From: Porpolomopsis calyptriformis
Lineage: Eukaryota; Basidiomycota; Agaricomycetes; Agaricales; Hygrophoraceae
Assembly: GCA_951640195.1 (NCBI GenBank)
Contig: OX621166.1
Coordinates: 744,001 to 808,000, forward strand
Direction of reading: 5' to 3'
Length of the DNA: 64,000 nucleotides
Of this stretch, positions 34,973 through 46,624 are shown piece after piece; the stretch's first letter is position 1; each line of letters begins with the position of its first letter. Under the pieces are notes generated by a model. It worked only from the letters and a program-made list of their open reading frames with translations, did no database searches and was not told where the DNA came from. A program made the position numbers and the translations under genes.

Positions 34973-35551
34973 CTAAACTAAGTCCTTGTTGGAGACGGTG
35001 GCTGACAAGGAAATAATGTCGGCCGGGGAAGTGTCGTCGTCATCGGGGATGGTGATGGGGTTCGACGACGAACCGGGGGGAACGATGAGCGGACCTGGGA
35101 AAACTGGAGGAGCCGGGGAATCAAGATGGGGAAGTACCTTTGCGACTTCCTCATATTTCATCTCCCAGTGTTTGGCCTGTTCTCGCCAATACTCACTCGC
35201 TCTTCTCTTTCCATCCAAGCTCATTCCTTGATTATACAATTCTTCATTCAATCTCGCGATTTCGTCTTTGTAGTATTTGACGTCCTTCTGCAATGACTCG
35301 ATGATTTGCTCGGGTGGGATGGGTGGCGCGACGATTTCTTCTGGCCATATAGGAAGGTCCCGGTTACGCGCGCGACGGTTATGTTGCCAGAGTTGTCCGG
35401 CAAGCTCAGCTTCACCGTAGGCGGAGGAGGTGGAAGCGAGCGGAGGGAGAGCGCGGCGAGGGGGTTGTCCTCCAGTGGACATACGAGGAGCGCGGGGTGG
35501 ACAACCACCAGTAGACTTGCGAGCAGTTTGGTGTGAGCGTTCTGCGGGCAT
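34973..35551 (-). CDS. third ORF of family 1 element (ORF3), unknown
   Basis: Intact ORF of 192 residues on the element's sense strand, between the end of pol (35672) and the 3' LTR. It starts MPAERSHQTARKS, has a Pro/Arg-rich N-terminal third, a predicted coiled coil in the middle (EQIIESLQKDVKYYKDEIAR and on to EYWREQAKHWEMKYEEVAK) and a Pro/Asp-rich acidic tail (ITIPDDDDTSPAD). No zinc knuckle, protease or membrane segment is seen, so it is neither a second gag nor an env-type protein. The family 2 element has an ORF in the same place with a similar start (MPATRS) and layout. Body 2 of this array has lost it. Function unknown. Confidence 0.7.
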   Translation of the reverse strand: MPAERSHQTARKSTGGCPPRAPRMSTGGQPPRRALPPLASTSSAYGEAELAGQLWQHNRRARNRDLPIWPEEIVAPPIPPEQIIESLQKDVKYYKDEIARLNEELYNQGMSLDGKRRASEYWREQAKHWEMKYEEVAKVLPHLDSPAPPVFPGPLIVPPGSSSNPITIPDDDDTSPADIISLSATVSNKDLV

Positions 35552-35671
35552 AGTGATGTTGATTTTCTAGTGAAAGACGGAGATGAAAGAGATTATAAGG
35601 ACAGGTCGGAGTTTGGAAAGGTGACAATAGTGAAAACATAAACGAGGGGAGTTGATACCGTGAAAGAATGA

Positions 35672-38600
35672 TTAGGTCGCCGTTTGAATTGAGTGTTCGT
35701 ATTCTAGAATTCGTTCTTTCGCATGGAGGAGATTCTTCTTCGGCTCCCAGGTTGCTTCTTCAATGGGATAGCCAACCCATTTAACCAAATACGTACGATG
35801 TCGGGTAGACCCGTGGTGTTGGAGAATTCGTTCGACCTCGTATTCTTCTTTCTCTTGAATGACATCCGGAGGTGGACGGAGATTATCATCTACTTCCTCT
35901 GGGTGGAGATTGGAGTTAATATTAGCGGGTCTCAGGAGTGAGACGTGAAAGACGTCGTGTATTTTCCATGATAAGGGAAGGGCCAGGCGATAAGAGACTT
36001 TTCCGATTCTTTCTAGAACTTTGAATGGTCCAGTACGTCGGACATCAAGTTTGAGGGTTGGACGACCTGTTTTTAAGTTACGGGTATCAAGATAAACAAA
36101 TTGACCTATTTGGAGTTGGGTATCTTTCCGTTTACGATCTGCGAAGCATTTCATGGTTTCAGCCGTTGTTTCTAGAGCTTTTGTGGCTTCTTTACAGGCT
36201 TCTGTGAGATGATCATGAAAGACATCTGCTGCGGGATTGGAAGTAGGGATCGCAGGGATAGAAGGGACGAAGGGATGTTGGCCAGTGTCAAGGTAAAAGG
36301 GAGTGTGTTTCGTCGAGGAGTGTTGTCGGTTGTTATACACGAATTCAGCTGGGGATAGCCAGTTGGACCAATCGTCTTGCATAAAGTTTGTATATAAACA
36401 AAGGTATTGTTCAAGTTCTTGATTGGTGCATTCCGTTTGACCATCAGTTTGGGGATGATAAGCGGTGGATAGACCGGAGATGATTCCCAAATGAGTATTG
36501 AGAGCTTTCGCGAATTTGGAAGCGAATTGAGTTCCTCAATCGGTTATGATCTTCTTTGGCCAGCCGTGGTGTTTCCATACGTTGTCCCTGAAGAGTTTTG
36601 CGACTCCTTCTGCAGAAATATTCGAAGTCGTCGGGATAAAGCGAGCGCGTTTGGTAAAGCGATCGACAACGACTAAGATAGCATCGTAGCCAGATGATTG
36701 GGGGAGTTCCACGATCAGATCGGCGGTGATTTCTTCCCAAGGTCGAGACGAAGGGGGAATGGGTTCTAGGAGACCTGCAGGTTTAGAGGGATAGAGTTTA
36801 ACTTGTTGGCAGGTTGGACAGGATGACACGAATACATGGATTTCAGGGGCAGCACTACTCCAGGTGTAGTTCCGCAACACAAGCTCACGTGTCTTCTCGA
36901 TTCCGGGATGGCCTCCATGGGGTAGGGAGTGGGTCAATCGAATTATCTCTGTGCATAGCGATACGTCTGCTGGCACGACAATACGATCTCCTGCATCTCT
37001 CACAATTCCGTTAGTGAAGGAGTAGCCGGAAGAGGAATCGGATAATTTGATGCGAATGTCCTCTGGGATTTGATTGAAGTCGGGGAAGCGAAGTTTTGAT
37101 ATGAAAGAGGGTTCGGACATGGAAATGATGGCATTGATGAAACGTTCAGGGGGGAGGAGGGCTTTGCCTTCTAGTTCTTCTTTTTCTGTACGACGGTGGT
37201 TGGGTCGGCGGGAGAGTCCATCAGCTTTGTTCTTGACTCCAGGGGAGTACTCGATCTTGAAGTCGAATCTGCCTAAGTATTCCATCCAACGTGCTCGTCG
37301 TCTGGAGAGGGATCTGTTCTGCATGAAGTACTTGAGCGCCAAATTGTCTGTTTTTATCAATACAGTATCCCTTGCGCCTTCTAAAAGATAGCGCCAATAC
37401 TTGAGGGAAGTGACGATCGCAAGCATCTCCAGGTCATGGGTAGGATAATTGTACTCGGCAGGGAGTAGGGACTTCGAGAAAAAGCCAACAGGGTGCCAAC
37501 CATTGTTGTGTTTCTGAGATAAAACCGCGCCAATACCGAAATCAGAGGCATCGGTTTCCAAGAGGTAAGGAAGGTCTGGCCGTGGGGTGAGAAGGACAGG
37601 GGCTGTAGTGACGAGATGTTTGAGTTGTTCAAAGGCTTTTTGACACAAAGGAGACCAATCCCAAGGTTGGTCTTTCCTCAAAAGGCCCCAGAGGGGACGA
37701 ACGACTGAGGAGAAACTTTTGATGTAACGTCGCCAGAAGTTGGTGGTGCCAAGGAAGGATTGGAGATCTCGCAGTTTTTGGGGTGTCGGCCAATTGATAA
37801 TGGCGTCTACCTTTTTTGGATTGATAGCGAGCTGACCTTTACTGATGATTGTACCAAGATATGTAACAGAGGTCTTCTCCATTTGGCATTTGACAGGTTT
37901 GGCGGATAGTTGATTCTTCTCCATAAGTTTAAGGGTTTCATCAGTCCAGTGGCGGATTTCTTCAGGGGTGTCGCCCATAATGAGAATGTCGTCAATATAG
38001 ATGTGAACACAGCCAGAGTCCAGAACGGGTTTAAAGAGAACGTCTATCATTCGTTGAAAAGATGCCAGGGAGTTTCGTAGTCCAAAGAACATAACGGTCG
38101 GTTCGAAGAGTCCTCGATTGGTGATGAAGGCTGCCTTCCATTCGTCGCCTTCCTTGAGTCGTATGTTGTTAAATCCCCATCGAATATCGATAACAGTAAA
38201 AAGTGAAGCAGTAGCAAGCTTCGGTACTTGGAGGATTTCCGACAGAAGGGGGAGGGGATAACAATCAGGAATGGTTTTCGAGTTGATGTAGTGATAGTCC
38301 TGGATAGGACGTAGACCAGCACTGAGACCTTTAGCATTGATCTCTTCAGCTTTTTTTGCAAAGAAGAAAGGAGCAGCTTGTGGTGATTTCGATAGACGTA
38401 TTCGACCTGTTCTGAGATTTTCGTCAATAAACTTATTAAGTTCCACCTGTTCATAGGGGGAAAGGGGATAGAGTTTTCCGACTTGAAATTTGGTGTTCGG
38501 GTAGAGGTTGATCGCATGATCAAAGGAACGTCGAGGAGGAAGTTTATCGAATTCTGCGGTATGGAAAACACGCCAGAAATTGTGATAACGACTGGGAATG

Positions 38601-39292
38601 AAGGATTTGATGTCCTCCTCGATGGAAACTGGTCGGGAATGGTCAACTCTGACCAAACGGATAAAGGAGTCATGTTTCAGACTCGAATCGAAGACGTAGA
38701 GTTCTTCCTGTGGGGGCAACACTCCGACTCGCATACTACTGAACAGCGTGTCACCAGACGCAAAAGTTAAGGTGCCTTTTGTCCAATTGATGGTGGGGTT
38801 GTGTCGCAAGAGCCATGGGAAGCCGAGGATGACCTGTTGTTTTCTTCCTAAGTTGGTGACCTCCAACCAGATTCGTTCTCGAAAAGATAGATCTGGTGCC
38901 TCGATAAACAGGTCTGTGTCATGCGTGATGGGACCTCCTCGGTTCTTGGAACCATCAGCGTTTCGTACCGGTACAACCTCATCCAACGGATAGGTTGATA
39001 TCTCCATTTGATGAACGAATGCTTCGTCAATAAAATTCCCTGAGGCGCCAGAGTCAATGAGTGCTATGATAGCCACTCGTCGAAGATTGTCGGCACTCGT
39101 GATCCAAAGATAGAATTCGAGAGCGCCTTTGCCCTGTTCAAGTGTGCCAAGAAAACGAAAACTTTTCATAGATGGTGGTACACATACGTGGGACACAGCC
39201 AAAGTGCTCGGGCATTTAGCACTTGGCCGGATTAAAAATCCTTTTGCTCTTTTAACGCTCGAGCTAGCGCAGCCCGTCTCTCCTTGTCCCAA
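35672..39292 (-). pseudogene. pol of family 1, body 1 (one stop codon)
   Basis: Protease, reverse transcriptase, RNase H, integrase and chromodomain in that order. Seen: protease ALIDSGASGNFID; RT with DIRWGFNNIRL and YIDDILI; RNase H LETDASDFGIGAVLSQK; integrase zinc finger (GGHPGIEKTRE with CPTCQQVK) and core; and a C-terminal chromodomain (YEVERILQHHG, YLVKWVGYPIEEATWEP). The single break is TGA at 36536-36538 within the integrase core, after KKIITD; body 2 has CGA there, so it is a C-to-T change. The open frame overlaps the end of gag and lies -1 relative to it, with no early ATG, so -1 frameshifting would be needed for expression. Confidence 0.9.
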
Positions 39293-40647
39293 TTCGCGAT
39301 TCCCATATCCTTCAGGTCGTCTTTTGCCGTCCTTTTTTCATCATCCTCTGGTACTTCCTCTATCTGCGCTTCCGATTCTTCTGTATCAACCCGATTGATC
39401 GTTCGGACATTTCGTCCTTTGCCTCGACCGCGATTTCCTCCTTTTCCTCGAGTAGAAGTTGAAGATTCTTGATGTGCCGGAACGTCTTCAGCACGTGGGC
39501 TTCGACATTCGTTGGCGTAATGTCCCTTTTTGCCACAGTTGTAGCAAGTGATGGAGGAGTTGTCTCGTTTCGCTGTCTTGAGAGAGGCTTCTCTCGATTC
39601 TTGTTTGATCGGGGATGAAGTGATAGTGGTGGTGGAGTGGGAAGGGTTTCCTCGGGGATTCGATTTGGCTTCAGACTTCTTTCCTTTTTGATCTCGACTT
39701 GACCACAACGCTTGTTCAGCTCGTTGTTCCTGGTACTGTTCTTCGAACTGGGCCACTTTCGTTGTCCAGTCCAGCAAGGTCGACGGCATATTGTCCATCG
39801 AGTAGATCCGCGTTCGGATTGGCTGGGGAAGTCCGGCTTTGTAAAACCGAAGTAGAGCGGTCTCGTTGTATTCAGTTCTCGCTGCGTGTTGCATGAACCG
39901 GAGGTTGTAGTCTTCTATCGTTCCTGTCATTTTCACTTTTTCTAGCTCGATCCGCGCCTTCGCCGCTGGGTTAATCCTTCTGAAAGCTTCCCTGAAATCG
40001 TCCAAAAACGTTGCGTAGTCCCACACGAAATTCCTTGTTCTATCAACTCCTTCCGTGAACAGTCGTCCCCAAGCCCTTGGATTGCTGTCACCGAGATAAG
40101 AGAGCATGTAGACGATTTTCTGTTTGTCGTTGTAGTCCTTGACCACAAAATTGAGTTGACATTGGTGAATGAAATCTTCAAGCTTCTCGGAAGTTCCATC
40201 GTATTCGGTTGGATCGGCGATTTTGATTTTGGTGGGGGCTGGAAGTATGGGGGGAGCAGTCGTCTGGGTGGGTAGTTGAGTGGGAAAGGTTGGTTGGGAT
40301 GGAGGTTGGACGGATTCGGTTCTTCTTGTAGGGTAAACGAAAGGATTCGAGGGGGAAAGTCCAGGTCCCCGAAGTACAGATCGTCGTCGTGGGGGAGGGG
40401 TGGTTGGTTCTGAGTCTTCTCGTCGGCTTTCTTTGAGAGCTTTTAATTCCTTTTGGAGCTCATCATTGACGTCGACTTCGTTGTAGTACTAGCCACGGAA
40501 CTGATCGATTTGTGCTCTTAAGTCTTTGAGCTCTTGTTCGATGTTGAATGGGACGACGTCTTCTTCTTCCTCCTGAATGGTAGGGGGAATGTTACTGGGT
40601 CCGGGTGCGGGAACGCTTTGATCGGCTTCATACTCTTGTTGAGACAT
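39232..40647 (-). pseudogene. gag of family 1, body 1 (one stop codon)
   Basis: Gag begins MSQQEYEADQSV at 40647, has an N-terminal coiled coil (ELKDLRAQIDQF), a capsid-like core (DFIHQCQLNFVVKDYNDK, GRLFTEGVDRTRNFVWDY) and a CCHC zinc knuckle (CYNCGKKGHYANEC). A TAG at 40489-40491 replaces the Trp codon present in body 2 (FRGWYY). It ends at 39232 in KEQKDF, 60 bases inside the open pol frame. Confidence 0.88.
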
Positions 40648-40810
40648 TGGTGTAAGTGATGATGAGGAGGGGGAAAGGGGGATGATGGATTGTGCAGGGG
40701 TTTGGAATACTATAGGTTGAAAGGGAGTATCTGAATCTGCAGATGAGAAGATTGACCTTGTTAAGTCTTCGGCAGGATCCAGAGTGGAGGTAGTTTGATG
40801 TGCAAGAAGG

Positions 40811-40822
40811 AAGTTCGATTCT
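40811..40822 (-). other. primer-binding site of body 1 (self-priming type)
   Basis: Directly inside LTR 2. In element orientation it reads AGAATCGAACTT. The last 11 bases are the exact reverse complement of AAGTTCGATTC in the LTR (40927-40917), placed about 31 bases after the start of the TATA box. No match to a tRNA 3' end (no TGG start). Confidence 0.8.
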
Positions 40823-41191
40823 TGTTATGATTCGGTAGTCGAAGGGTTTTACTTCTCGCGTTGGAGGGGCTGATGAGGGAGATGGAATTCGACTAAAGAG
40901 TGGGGGAACTAACTAGGAATCGAACTTAACTTACTGACTAAAGATCAGGCTTTATATACTAACTACCTGAGTCGCCATGAGTCAGTCGTGTGTACGATTA
41001 CAAAGCGGAATCCGGAATGTGACTAGTGAAGAGTCACGAAAACAATAGTGGAAACGGAATGTGACTCGTGAAAGAGTCGGAAGGAAGGTACATGTGATCA
41101 ATCTATATATAAAACGGTAAAGCGGAAGGATAAACGGAATGAAGACTGATCAAGTATGACTAAAAGGAAAAAGGAAAAAGTGTTCGTGACA
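40823..41191 (-). mobile_element. LTR 2 of family 1 array (shared, middle)
   Basis: 369 bases, more diverged from LTR 1 and LTR 3 than those are from each other by eye (for example TTCGGTAGTC, GTTCGTGACA). It serves as 5' LTR for body 1 and abuts the truncated 3' end of body 2 directly. Confidence 0.9.
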
Positions 41192-44100
41192 CTTCCTCTG
41201 GGTGGAGATCGGAGTTAATGTTAGCGGGTCTCAGGAGTGAAACGTGAAAGACGTCGTGTATTTTCCATGATAAGGGAAGGGCCAGGCGATAAGAGACTTT
41301 TCCGATTTTTTCTAGAACTTTGAATGGTCCAGTACGTCGGACATCAAGCTTGAGGGTTGGACGACCTGTTTTTAAGTTACGGGTATCAAGATAAACAAAT
41401 TGACCTATTTGGAGTTGGGTATCTTTCCGTTTATGATCTGCGAATCGTTTCATGGTTTCGGCCGTTGTTTCTAGAGCTTTTGTGGCTTCTTCGCGGGCTT
41501 CTGTGAGATGATCGCGGAAGGCATCTGCTGCGGGGTTGGAAGTAGGGGTCGCGGGGATAGATGGGATGAAGGGATGTTGGCCAGTGTCAAGGTAGAAGGG
41601 AGTGTGTTTCATCGAGGAGTGCTGTCGGTTATTATACGCGAATTCAGCTGGGGATAGCCAGTTGGACCAATCGTCTTGCATAAAGTTTGTATATAAACAA
41701 AGGTATTGTTCAAGTTCTTGATTGGTGCATTCCGTTTGACCATCAGTTTGGGGATGATAAGCGGTGGATAGACCGGAGATGATTCCCAAATGAGTGTTGA
41801 GAGCTTTCGCGAATTTGGAAGCGAATTGAGTCCCTCGATTGGTTATGATCTTCTTTGGCCAACCATGGTGTTTCCATACATTGTCCCTGAAGAGTTTTGC
41901 AACTCCTTCTGCAGAAATATTTGATGTCGTCGGGATAAAGTGAGCGCGTTTGGTAAAGCGATCGACAATGACTAAGACAGCATCGTAGCCAGATGATTGG
42001 GGGAGTTCCACGATTAGATCAGCGGTGATTTCTTCCCAAGGTCGAGACGAAGGGGGAATGGGTTCCAAGAGACCTGCAGGCTTTGAAGGATAGAGCTTGA
42101 CTTGTTGGCAGGTCGGACAGGACAATACGAATACACGGATGTCAGGGGCAGCACTACTCCAGGTGTAGTTCCGCAACACAAGTTCACGTGTCTTCTCGAT
42201 TCTGGGATGGCCTCCATGGGGTAGGGAGTGGGTCAATCGAATTATCTCTGTGCGTAGCGATACGTCCGCTGGCATGACAATACGATCTCCTGCATCTCTC
42301 ACAATTCCGTCAGTGAAGGAGTAGCCGGAAGAGGAATCGGATAATTTGATGCGAATGTCCTCTGGGATTTGATTGAAGTCGGGGAAGCGAAGTCTCGACA
42401 TGAAAGAGGGTTCGGACATGGAAATGATAGCATTGATGAAACGTTCGGGGGGGAGGAGGGCTTTGCCTTCTAGTTCTTCCTTTTCTGTACGACGGTGGTC
42501 GGGTCGGCGGGAGAGTCCATCAGCTTTGTTCTTGACTCCAGGGGAATACTCGATCTTGAAGTCGAATCTGCCTAAGAATTCCATCCAACGTGCTTGTCGT
42601 CTGGAGAGGGATCTGTTCTGCATGAAATACTTGAGCGCTAAATTGTCTGTTTTTATCAATACAGTATCCCTTGCGCCCTCTAAAAGATAGCGCCAATATT
42701 TGAGGGAAGTGACAATCGCAAGCATCTCCAGGTCATGGGTAGGATAATTGTACTCGGCAGGGAGTAGGGACTTCGAGAAAAAGCCAACAGGGTGCCAACC
42801 ATTGTCGTGTTTTTGAGATAAGACCGCGCCAATACCGAAATTGGAGGCATCGGTCTCCAAGAGGTAAGGAAGGTCTGGCCGTGGGGTAAGAAGGACAGGA
42901 GCTGTAGTGACGAGATATTTGAGCTGTTCAAAGGCTTTTTGACACAAAGGAGACCAATCCTAAGGTTGGTCTTTCCGTAAAAGGCCACAGAGGGGACGAA
43001 CAACTGAGGAGAAACTTTTGATATAACGACGCCAGAAGTTGGTGGTGCCAAGGAAGGATTGGAGGTCTCGCAGCTTTTGGGGTGTCGGCCAATTGATAAT
43101 GGCATCTACCTTTTTTGGGTTGATAGCGAGTTGACCTTTGCTGATGATCGTACCAAGGTATGTAACAGAGGTCTTCTCCATTTAGCATTTGATGGGTTTG
43201 GCGGATAGTTGATTCTTCTCCATGAGTTTGAGGGTCTCGTCGGTCCAGTGGCGGATTTCTTCAGGGGTGTCGCCCATAATGAGAATGTTGTCAATATAGA
43301 TGTGAACACAGCCAGAGTCCAGAACGGGTTTAAAGAGAATGTCTATCATTCGTTGAAAGGATGCCGGGGAGTTTCGTAGTCCAAAGAACATGACAGTCAG
43401 TTCAAAGAGTCCTCAATTGGTGATGAAAGCTGCCTTCCACTCGTCGCCTTCCTTGAGTCGTATGTTGTTAAATCCCCATCGAATATCGATGACAGTGAAG
43501 AGCGAAGCAGTAGCAAGCTTTGGCACTTGGAGAATTTCCGATAGAAGGGGGAGGGGATAACGATCAGGAATGGTTTTCAAGTTGATGTAGCGATAGTCCT
43601 GGATGGGACGTAGACTAGCACTGAGACCTTTGGCATTGATCTCTTCAGCCTTTTTCGCAAAGAAGAAAGGAGCAGCTTGTGGTGATTTCGATGGACGTAT
43701 CCGACCTGTTCTGAGATTTTCGTCAATAAACTTATTAAGTTCCACCTGTTCATAGGGGGAAAGGGGATAGAGTTTTCCGACTTGAAATTTGGTGTTCAGG
43801 TAGAGGTTGATCGCATGATCAAAGGGACATCGAGGAGGAAGTTTGTCGAATTCTGCGGTATGGAAAACACGCCAGAAATTGTGATAACGACTGGGAATGA
43901 AGGATTTGATGTCCTCCTCGATGGAAACTGGTCGGGAGTGGTCAACTCCGACCAAACGGATAAAGGAGTCATGTTTCAGACTCAAATCAAAGATGTAGAG
44001 TTCTTCCTGTGGGGGCAACACTCCAACTCACATACTACTGAACAGCGTGTCACCAGACGCAAAGGTTAAGGTGCCTTTTGTCCAATTGATGGTGGGGTTG

Positions 44101-44591
44101 TGTCGCAAGAGCCATGGGAAGCTGAGGATGACCTGTTGCTTTTTTCCTAAGTTGGTGACCTCCAACCGGATTCGTTCTCGAAAAGATAGATCTGGTGCCT
44201 CGATAAACAGGTCTGTGTCATGCGTGATGGGACCTCCTCGGTTCTCAGAACCATCAGCGTTTCGTACCGGTATAACCTCATCCAACGGATAGGTCGATAT
44301 CTCCATTTGACGAATGAATGCTTCGTCAATAAAATTCCCTGAGGTGCCAGAGTCAATGAGTGCTATGATAGCCACTCGTCGAAGATTGTCGGCACTCATG
44401 ATCCAAAGATAGAATTCGAGAGTGCCTTTGCCCTGTTCAAGTGTGCCAAGAAAACGAAAACTTTTTATAGATGATGGTATACATACATGGGACTCAGCCA
44501 AAGTGCTCAGGCATTTAGCACTTGGCCAGACTAAAAATCCTTTTGCTCTTTTAACGCTCGAGCTAGCGCAGCCCGTCTCTCCTTGTCCCAA
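41192..44591 (-). pseudogene. pol of family 1, body 2 (four stops, chromodomain deleted)
   Basis: About 95 percent like the pol of body 1. Stops at 44028-44030, 43413-43415, 43182-43184 and 42960-42962 replace CGA, CGA, CAA and TGG codons of body 1, all C-to-T or G-to-A changes. The integrase is otherwise open from 42947 and runs past HPEEV straight into LTR 2, where it ends at 41160. The chromodomain and ORF3 are therefore gone. Confidence 0.88.
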
Positions 44592-45951
44592 TTCGCGATT
44601 CCCATATCCTTCAGGTCATCCTTAGCTGTCCTTTTTTCCTTTTCGTCATCCTCTGGTACTTCCTCTATCCGCGCTTCCGATTCTTCTGTATCAACCCGAT
44701 TGATCATTCGGACATTTCGTCCTCTGCCTCGACCGCGATTTCCTCCTTTTCCTCGAGTAGAAGTTGAGGATTCTTGACGTGCTGGAACGTCTTCAGCACG
44801 TGGGCTTCGACATTCGTTGGCGTAATGTCCCTTTTTGCCACAGTTGTAGCAAGTGATGGAGGAGTTGTCTCGTTTCGCTGTCTTGAGAGAGGCTTCTCTC
44901 GATTCTTGTTTGATCGGGGATGAAGTGGTGGCGGTGGTGGAGCGGGAAGGGTTTCCTCAGGGATTCGATTTGGCTTCAGACTTCTTTCCTTTTTGATCTT
45001 GACTTAACCACAACGCTTGTTCAGCTCGTTGCTCCTGGTACTGTTCTTCGAATTGGGCTGCTTTCGTCGTCCAGTCCAGCAAGGTCGATGGCATGTTGTC
45101 CATCGAATAAATCCGCGTTCAGATTGGCTGGGGGAGTCCGGCTTTGTAAAACCGAAGTAAGGCGGCCTCATTGTACTCAGTTCTTGCTGCGTGTTGCATG
45201 AATCGAAGGTTGTAGTCTTCAATCGTTCCTGTCATCTTCACTTTCTCTAGCTCGATCCGCACCTTCGCTGCTGGGTTAATCCTTCTGAAAGCTTCCCTGA
45301 AATCGTCCAAGAATGTTGCATAGTCCCATATGAAATTCCTCGTCCTATCAACTCCTTCTGTGAACAGTCGTCCCCAAGCCCGTGGATTGCCGTCACCGAG
45401 ATAAGAGAGCATATAGATGATTTTCTGTTTGTCGTTGTAGTCCTTGACCACAAAATTGAGTCGACATTGATGAATGAAATCTTCAAGCTTCTCTGAAGTT
45501 CCATCGTATTCAGTTGGATTGGTGATTTTGATTTTGGTGGGGGCTGGAAGTGTAGGGGGAGCAGTTGTCTGGGTAGGTAGTTGAGTGGGAAAGGTCAATG
45601 GGAGAGGAGGTTGGATGGATTGGGTTCTTCTCACAGGGTAAATGAAAGGATTCGAGGGGGAAAGTCCAGGTCCCCGAAGTACAGATCGTCGTCGTGGGGG
45701 AGGGGTGGCTGGTTCTGAGTCTTCTTGTCGACTTTCTTTGAGAGCTTTTAATTCCTTTCGGAGTTCGTCATTGACGTCGACTTCGCTGTAGTACCAACCA
45801 CGGAACTGGTCGATTTGTGCTCTTAGATCTCTGAGCTCTTGTTCCATGTTAAATGGGACGACGTCTTCTTCTTCTTCTTGAATGGTAGGGGGATGTTGCT
45901 GGGTCTGGGTGCAGGAACGGATTGATCGGCTTCGTACTCTTGTTGAGACAT
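44531..45951 (-). pseudogene. gag of family 1, body 2 (frameshift and stop)
   Basis: Starts MSQQEYEADQSV at 45951. One base is missing near 45893 in a C run (ATCCCCC versus ATTCCCCC in body 1), and a TGA at 45119-45121 replaces the CGA of body 1 (LPQPIR). The zinc knuckle (YNCGKKGHYANEC) is retained. Confidence 0.85.
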
Positions 45952-46114
45952 TGATGTTAGTGGTGATGACGAGGGGGAAAGGGGGATGATGGATTGTGTA
46001 GGGGTTTGGAATGCTATGGGTTGAAAGGGAGTATCTGAATCTGCGGATGAGAAGATTGACCTTGTTAAGTCTTCGGCAGGATCCAGAGTGGAAGTAGTTT
46101 GATGCGCAAGAAGG

Positions 46115-46126
46115 AAGTTCGATTCT
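46115..46126 (-). other. primer-binding site of body 2 (self-priming type)
   Basis: Same sequence and position as in body 1: AGAATCGAACTT right inside LTR 3, complementary to AAGTTCGATTC at 46231-46221 in that LTR. Confidence 0.8.
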
Positions 46127-46496
46127 TGTTATGAGTCGGTAATCGAAGGGTTTTACTTCTCGCATTGGAGGGGCTGATGAGGGAAATGGAATTCGACTAA
46201 AGAGTGGGGGAGCTAACTAGGAATCGAACTTAACCTACTGACTAGAGGTCAGGCTTTATATACTAACTACCTGAGTCGCCATGAGTCAGTCGTATGTACG
46301 ATTACAAAGCAGAATCCGGAATGTGACTAGTGAAGAGTCACAAAAAGAATAGCGAAAACGGAATGTGACTCGTGAAGAGTCGGAAGGAAGGTATGTGTGA
46401 TCAGTCTCTATATATAAAACGGTAAAGCGGAAGGATGAACGGAATGGAGACTAATCAAGTATGACTAAAAGGAAAAAGAAAAAAGTGTCCGTGACA
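46127..46496 (-). mobile_element. LTR 3 of family 1 array (5' LTR of body 2)
   Basis: 370 bases, TGTTATGAGTCGG to GTCCGTGACA, very close to LTR 1. Followed by the target duplication GTTAG and the right half of the solo LTR. Confidence 0.9.
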
Positions 46497-46501
46497 GTTA
46501 G

Positions 46502-46619
46502 AGTTTGTAGGCCTAGTTTCGATCTCAACAGAGACACCCCCCCTTAGCTTTTCAGCTGAGATCTTGGTTCTCTCCGTTGAGCACCCTAAGCATAACTGGG
46601 AGGCCCCTGCGTCTTAACA
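46502..46619 (+). mobile_element. solo LTR of family 3, right half
   Basis: Continues the LTR broken at 34524: it aligns with the last 120 bases of the family 3 LTR (AGTTTCGATCTCAACA, then ACACCCCCCC, ending CTTAACA). It is followed by ATTAT (46620-46624), the same five bases that precede the left half, so the two halves form one solo LTR with a perfect target duplication. Bases 46497-46501 (GTTAG) are the target duplication of the inserted array. Confidence 0.88.
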
Positions 46620-46624
46620 ATTAT

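Larger units (their letters stand above)
34525..46496 (-). mobile_element. tandem chromodomain Ty3/gypsy array, family 1
   Basis: Three LTRs of one family (34525-34892, 40823-41191, 46127-46496) alternate with two internal bodies on the minus strand: body 1 (34893-40822) and body 2 (41192-46126). The whole array is flanked by a single five-base duplication, GTTAG (34520-34524 and 46497-46501), and splits an older solo LTR. It thus behaves as one insertion or as one insertion later expanded by LTR recombination. Body 2 lacks about 1 kb at its 3' end compared with body 1. Both bodies carry stop codons, so the array is not autonomous. Confidence 0.9.

Noticed and set aside
40811..40822. tRNA-type primer-binding site
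   Set aside because: The site does not begin with TGG and matches no tRNA 3' end I know, while it matches its own LTR perfectly.
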